DNA from: Nostoc sp. PA-18-2419
GTDB lineage: Bacteria > Cyanobacteriota > Cyanobacteriia > Cyanobacteriales > Nostocaceae
Direction: 5' to 3'
Assembly: GCF_005869855.1 (NCBI RefSeq)
Contig: NZ_SZNH01000009.1
Coordinates: 20,768-68,442, forward strand
DNA: 47,675 nt
Part shown: positions 45,501-47,675 of the stretch, piece after piece
Layout: every line of letters starts with the position of its first letter
How positions within the stretch are numbered: the first letter of the stretch is position 1
Program-made: the position numbers and the translations under genes
The notes under the pieces: generated by a model
Database searches by the model: none
Told to the model about the DNA's origin: nothing
The model's input: the letters and a program-made list of their open reading frames with translations, nothing else

Positions 45501-45942
45501 CTTCACGATTGGGAAAGGCGATCGCGTTGGCGGTCGTACCAACAAAAGAACCCCCTATATTAAGTGAAGCACCTGCACCAAACACAATGCCGTTAGGATT
45601 AAGCAAAAATAGATTCGCTGTGCCATTTGCTTTAATCACACCATCAACATTGGAAATTGACCCACTTGTGACGCGGCTGAAAATGTTCTGCACATCTGCG
45701 CCATTGTTGAAGTAGGCAGAGCCTCCAGTGGGAATAGAAAACGATTGGAAGCTGTGAAACAAATTGCCACCTCGCTTCGCCCCACCGTCAATTTGGAAAT
45801 TGGAATTGCCAGAAACTTGCGATCGCTCTCCCCCAGGTAGCGTATTATCGGGAATCACTTGAGCTACAGTAGGTTGATTGCAACCCAGTATCCACAAAGT
45901 ACTGCACATCAGAAGCCATAGATTTGGACGCCACTGGCTCAT
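42529..45942 (-). CDS. Two-partner-secretion exoprotein (filamentous haemagglutinin-type)
   Basis: 1137 aa. The signal ends near VAQ (~27-28); an ILGC just before it could instead be a lipobox. The TPS domain has DNTLPGGERSQV, FHSFQSFSIPTGGSAYFNN and NPNGIVFG at 115-122, and continues to ~200 without the inserted domain of its neighbour. The beta-helix (~280-960) has large units of ~50-65 residues such as VGDINITTGSLSLS … GNVNINARD, at least four in tandem. The C-terminal part from [17 protein letters not shown] to the end resembles the neighbouring exoprotein, including two Cys. Near its end a 15-residue segment (SGGASLRDATRTLIA) is an insertion absent from the neighbour. Predicted to be a cell-surface adhesin exported via an outside-window TpsB. 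Confidence 0.93.
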   Translation of the reverse strand: MSQWRPNLWLLMCSTLWILGCNQPTVAQVIPDNTLPGGERSQVSGNSNFQIDGGAKRGGNLFHSFQSFSIPTGGSAYFNNGADVQNIFSRVTSGSISNVDGVIKANGTANLFLLNPNGIVFGAGASLNIGGSFVGTTANAIAFPNREVFSSDVTQPLPSQLLTINPNALLFNQLTPQPIINRSNSNMGLQVPSKQNLLLIGGPIQFDGGQSGGRAISSGNYVELAAVGGLGTVGLSTKSDDWQLTIPDGVTRADVSLTNGSGIYVQGASGSIRILAHNIDISGGELRIEIPSDSRLPDSKTGDLDLNATGSITISDFGSLDNWLFGQGTMGSINLTAGDRVSLDGSEVQNILEDSGVGNVGNINITTGSLSLTGGTVLYSETRGQGNVGSVNINARDRISLVSSAVVNDVFNPLEPTNIGKVGDINITTGSLSLSKAQLFASMWGQGSTGNVNINARDTVSLDDSGVYNSLAESSIGQVGDINITTGSLSLSNGAYLYSNTYGQGNAGNVNINARDRVSLDGQESYSFFITSSSIFSQVGQGSVGKGGDVTIATDSLFLTNGGAVNTSNEGGIGNAGRVTIQARDVQINGTSPTRINSRGERTNYYRSGVFTSTIAGSVGSGGDVSINTHSLSVSNQGRIDTNAQGQGKAGNIQIQAEDTVSFDGGDAISTLSPSGVGTGGDIDITARSLSLLNGSQLAASTAGSGNAGNITVNADAVGLSSGGQLLTTTFSSGRAGDITINSPDLQLSGATSGLFADTTSAADAGNLTIQPRGNGQSVRVNLQDGAQISASTKASGQGGKLTITAPESITLTGDGSIIAAGTAGSGQGGDLNLQTGTLSIQNQAQVTVSSLGTGSAGLLFVDADRIYLNNQGSIRADTTGGGGNIFLRTPLLLLRNGSSITTNATGENIPGGDISIDAKNGFIIAVPQENSDISANSLDFRGGNVNINAQAIYGTQFRTFPTSASDITATGVNPQLNGSVQINTPDVNPSSGLVELPANFVDRSGLIAQGCPASKGNTFTITGRGGLPPLPTQALRTNQTATVNWVTLNPQEQKTTTVGENLHLSLGRKNRKLEVPQISPTIVEATGWIINKSGKVQLTVSTPVANHTNTFTSAIASGGASLRDATRTLIAACPNS
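42550..42594 (-). repeat. 45-bp in-frame repeat insertion at the exoprotein C-terminus
   Basis: Compared with the neighbouring exoprotein (… acaagctgc|gatcgc …), 45 bp are added here between acaagctgc (42541-42549) and gatcgc (42595-42600). The insert contains a gcgtagcgtctcggagagaag phrase of a type I know from dispersed Nostoc repeats. It is a multiple of three and adds 15 residues without changing the following AACP ending. Confidence 0.75.
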
Positions 45943-46396
45943 CTTGCTGTCTTACCTCCAGCGATGCTCGAACAAAAATGTTCAGCGCAGTTCCCACATT
46001 AAAATATTTTAAGCATAAAGATTACAGTAGATGACTCAGCAATTGCAAATAATTATGAGATTTTCTTTACAAGATAAGTTCACAGATAGCAGGGTTTTAC
46101 ACTGTTAATGACTGTAATTTATTTTAGCTATCTTTTTATTTAAATTCATTAGAAACTATCTTCAAAGTCAATATTTAGTTGAATAAGAGTATGAATACAG
46201 AGAGTGTTCTGTAGTAAAGTTATTATCTTCTATAACTAGAACTAAAAGCTACAATTCGCTATGTTCGACAAAAAGCTTACTGTGGAAGATCGCTGTTACC
46301 GCTCCTGAGCGCTAGGACGATGTATCAAGATATTTTTTCTCCCTAGTACTGCAGAGCGGAAATAAACCAACCATTTTAAATGTCTGAAACCCTTGT

Positions 46397-46438
46397 GAAT
46401 TATGAATTACGAATTACAAATTACGAATTACGAATTAC
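46397..46438. repeat. Tandem heptamer repeat (STRR type), six copies of gaattac
   Basis: Six consecutive 7-bp units: gaattat, gaattac, gaattac, aaattac, gaattac, gaattac. Such short tandemly repeated repetitive sequences are typical of heterocystous cyanobacteria and have no known role. Confidence 0.92.
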
Positions 46439-46631
46439 GCCTTGCGGTACTAACTGCATAATTTTGATTTGCCCACACCCATAGATTTATAGAACTCAAG
46501 TTTCACATCATCATATAAACAATATATATTATCTCAACTAATGCCTCACATCTAAAATTGTTAAATACTTTAAACATATAGGCATTTCAAATTCAATCAA
46601 TACTCGTTAGTCAGCATAAGAAGCCAGAGGA

Positions 46632-46706
46632 ATGATTATGTCTAAAAACAGAGCCTTAATAGACTACGCAATTTATGAATTTCTCAGAGTAAATCAAGGT
46701 TTTTAA
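46632..46706 (+). CDS. Possible 22-24-aa peptide
   Basis: ATG at 46632 (or 46638) is preceded by AGAGG and followed by 22-24 codons (SKNRALIDYAIYEFLRVNQG) to TAA 46704-46706, 65 bp upstream of the lectin gene. A leader peptide or chance ORF are both possible. The amphipathic look (Arg/Tyr/Ile) is the only positive sign. Confidence 0.2.
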   Translation: MIMSKNRALIDYAIYEFLRVNQGF

Positions 46707-46771
46707 GCTTGTATTTACTGCTTATTTTGGATAATTACTATAAATTCTATTAGTTATCAAGGAGAAAACAC

Positions 46772-47203
46772 ATGACAACAATAACTACAACCAAAAAAAC
46801 AACTAATCTTGAACAGTTTTATTTTCGGATTACTGCTGTTGTTGGTCTAACTTTACTAACAGCGACAGTAGCAAGTCCTGCTTTTGCACGTTCACCTAGT
46901 ACTTTCCAATACACTTGCAGAAATATGAGTCTAAAATCAAATGTGCTTTATGCTATTTGTAGGAAAAGAGATGGCAGAGAAAAAAAAGCTCGTATTGTGT
47001 TAAGAGGTATAGACAATCAAGATGGATTGTTAGTAGATAATGGTAGAAATTCTCCTGCTTCTTTCCAAGCCAGTTGCTATAGTGCAACTGTTGTTGGTGA
47101 CGAATTACTTGGCACCTGCGCCAAAATTAATAGACAAGAGGCGGTCTTTAGCAAAATAAAGATTGAAGGAATCCGCAATGAAGATGGGAATTTGAAATAT
47201 TAG
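46772..47203 (+). CDS. Secreted cyanovirin-N homologue (CVNH lectin)
   Basis: 143 aa. A polar N-terminus and a hydrophobic segment (~22-38, AVVGLTLLTATVASPAFA) with an AFA cleavage site direct export. The mature part has two tandem CVNH-type halves: STFQYTCRNMSLKSNVLYAI with CRKRDGREKKARIVLRGID, and ASFQASCYSATVVGDELLGTC with KIKIEGIRNEDGNLKY. Four Cys, two per half, match the two disulfides of cyanovirin-N. The family binds mannose-rich glycans. The second half is more diverged (CAKINRQEAVF lacks the usual RDG run), so only one sugar site may be intact. AAGGAG sits at proper distance before the ATG. It lies divergently from the second exoprotein gene, both products being exported. Confidence 0.88.
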   Translation: MTTITTTKKTTNLEQFYFRITAVVGLTLLTATVASPAFARSPSTFQYTCRNMSLKSNVLYAICRKRDGREKKARIVLRGIDNQDGLLVDNGRNSPASFQASCYSATVVGDELLGTCAKINRQEAVFSKIKIEGIRNEDGNLKY

Positions 47204-47399
47204 AAGTGATGCCTTTGTTTCGTTCATCTTGAATGTACTAAGTAATAACTGGATGAATGAAGCAATTGCACAAATATCAATGCGGCTACCGATTATCTTG
47301 GTGAGTAGAGAAATTTTTTGTCAAAAGCAAAATGCGATTATAAATCAATAAATATTTGCTTGATTAACAGATTATATCGTATCTAAAGGATGCTAAAAT

Positions 47400-47675
47400 A
47401 TGCCAGTAAACTCTCTAGAAATTGTGAAGCAGGCTTACACTTACCTGAACGAAAAAGATATTCGTAGTTATTTTTCTTTAATGTCTCCTGATGTTGAGTT
47501 TTATCAAACTGAAGAACTCCCTTGGGGCGGTCACTATCGTGGCTTTGATGAAAGCAAGGTTTTTTTCTCCAAATTTTCTCCATTGATTGATTCTTCAGTC
47601 GAGATATCTAATTACATTCAAGCTGGTGATAAAACCGTTGCGATTGGCAAAACGAGTGGCGTAGCAAAGCAAACT
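47400..47675 (+). CDS. NTF2-like/SnoaL-like protein, N-terminal part (3' end outside window)
   Basis: The frame begins at ATG 47400 (47400-47402), with a weak AAGGA about 10 bp before it, and stays open to the window edge (92 codons). The start LEIVKQAYTYLNEKDIRSYFSLM then SPDVEFYQTEELPWGG is the usual beginning of SnoaL-like/NTF2-like proteins, followed by a YRGFDESKVFFSKF helix and ISNYIQAGDKTVAIGK strands. The family includes isomerases, small-ligand-binding proteins and stress-induced ones; no specific activity can be named. Not closely similar to the NTF2-like gene at 25736-26110. Confidence 0.8.
   Translation, partial: MPVNSLEIVKQAYTYLNEKDIRSYFSLMSPDVEFYQTEELPWGGHYRGFDESKVFFSKFSPLIDSSVEISNYIQAGDKTVAIGKTSGVAKQT

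Larger units (their letters stand above)
45943..46771. other. Long intergenic region with heptamer repeats and a possible short ORF
   Basis: It holds the promoter of the second exoprotein gene near its lower end. A dispersed repeat copy occurs at about 46355-46395 (aaataaaccaaccattttaa, resembling 21069-21100), a tandem heptamer run at 46397-46438, and a 22-24-codon ORF at 46632-46706. I see no other gene. Confidence 0.55.

Noticed and set aside
26455-46000. Anti-phage defence interpretation of the CHAT locus
   Set aside because: CHAT peptidases occur in defence systems such as the CRISPR-linked caspases, but no Cas, nuclease, gasdermin-like or other defence partner is visible. Signal peptides and exoproteins point to envelope biology.
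47383-47583. 66-codon minus-strand frame near the right end
   Set aside because: Antisense to the NTF2-like gene starting at 47400, which has the better protein signature.

Overview
The window comes from a filamentous, probably heterocyst-forming cyanobacterium close to Nostoc. The signs are dense HIP1-type octamers (gcgatcgc) inside and between genes, short tandem heptamer repeats, a heme oxygenase of the bilin pathway, genes that look like the hormogonium polysaccharide (hps) cluster, and a run of families found mostly in cyanobacteria (DUF1822, DUF928, CHASE2-CHAT, TPR-CHAT and cyanobacterial haemagglutinin-like exoproteins). The DNA is AT-rich (roughly 40% GC by eye), except for a small GC-richer island near 25.6-26.1 kb.

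Layout. 1-2.9 kb: the 3' end of an unknown gene, then a histidine-phosphatase domain and an MscS channel with a cyclic-nucleotide-binding domain, in adjacent frames. They read as one fusion gene broken by a single extra base. 3.1-6.5 kb: a TroA/ZnuA-type metal ABC transporter (binding protein, ATPase, permease) with a 0.58 kb repeat-bearing gap before the permease. 7.3-10.1 kb: heme oxygenase and GlmM. 10.3-17.5 kb: six same-strand polysaccharide genes (GT-A-like protein, HpsL-like polymerase, four glycosyltransferases including HpsN/O/P-like proteins). 17.5-25.2 kb: housekeeping and stress genes (membrane protein, 1-Cys peroxiredoxin, Uma2 nuclease, 50-aa basic protein with its own terminator, SAM hydrolase family protein, DUF2301 and YdcF-like membrane proteins, a small-molecule kinase coupled to a DOMON-like protein). 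25.5-26.4 kb: an NTF2-like gene between two 61-bp direct repeats, with gene fragments on both sides.

26.4-46 kb is the most interesting part. A divergent sigma-70-like protein, a DUF1822 protein and a membrane CHAT-CHASE2 protein form a tight operon. Next come a secreted DUF928 protein, a large exported TPR-CHAT protease-like protein, a TPR protein and two giant two-partner-secretion (filamentous haemagglutinin-type) exoproteins. A secreted cyanovirin-like lectin and the start of an NTF2-like gene close the window. I read this as a regulatory, sensing and protease module for surface exoproteins. The family names are well supported; the joint function is inference. No TpsB/ShlB partner lies in the window.

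No tRNA, rRNA, CRISPR array or intact transposase was found. A 0.3 kb structured, noncoding GC-richer block at about 31.86-32.18 kb may be an ncRNA or the end of a mobile element.
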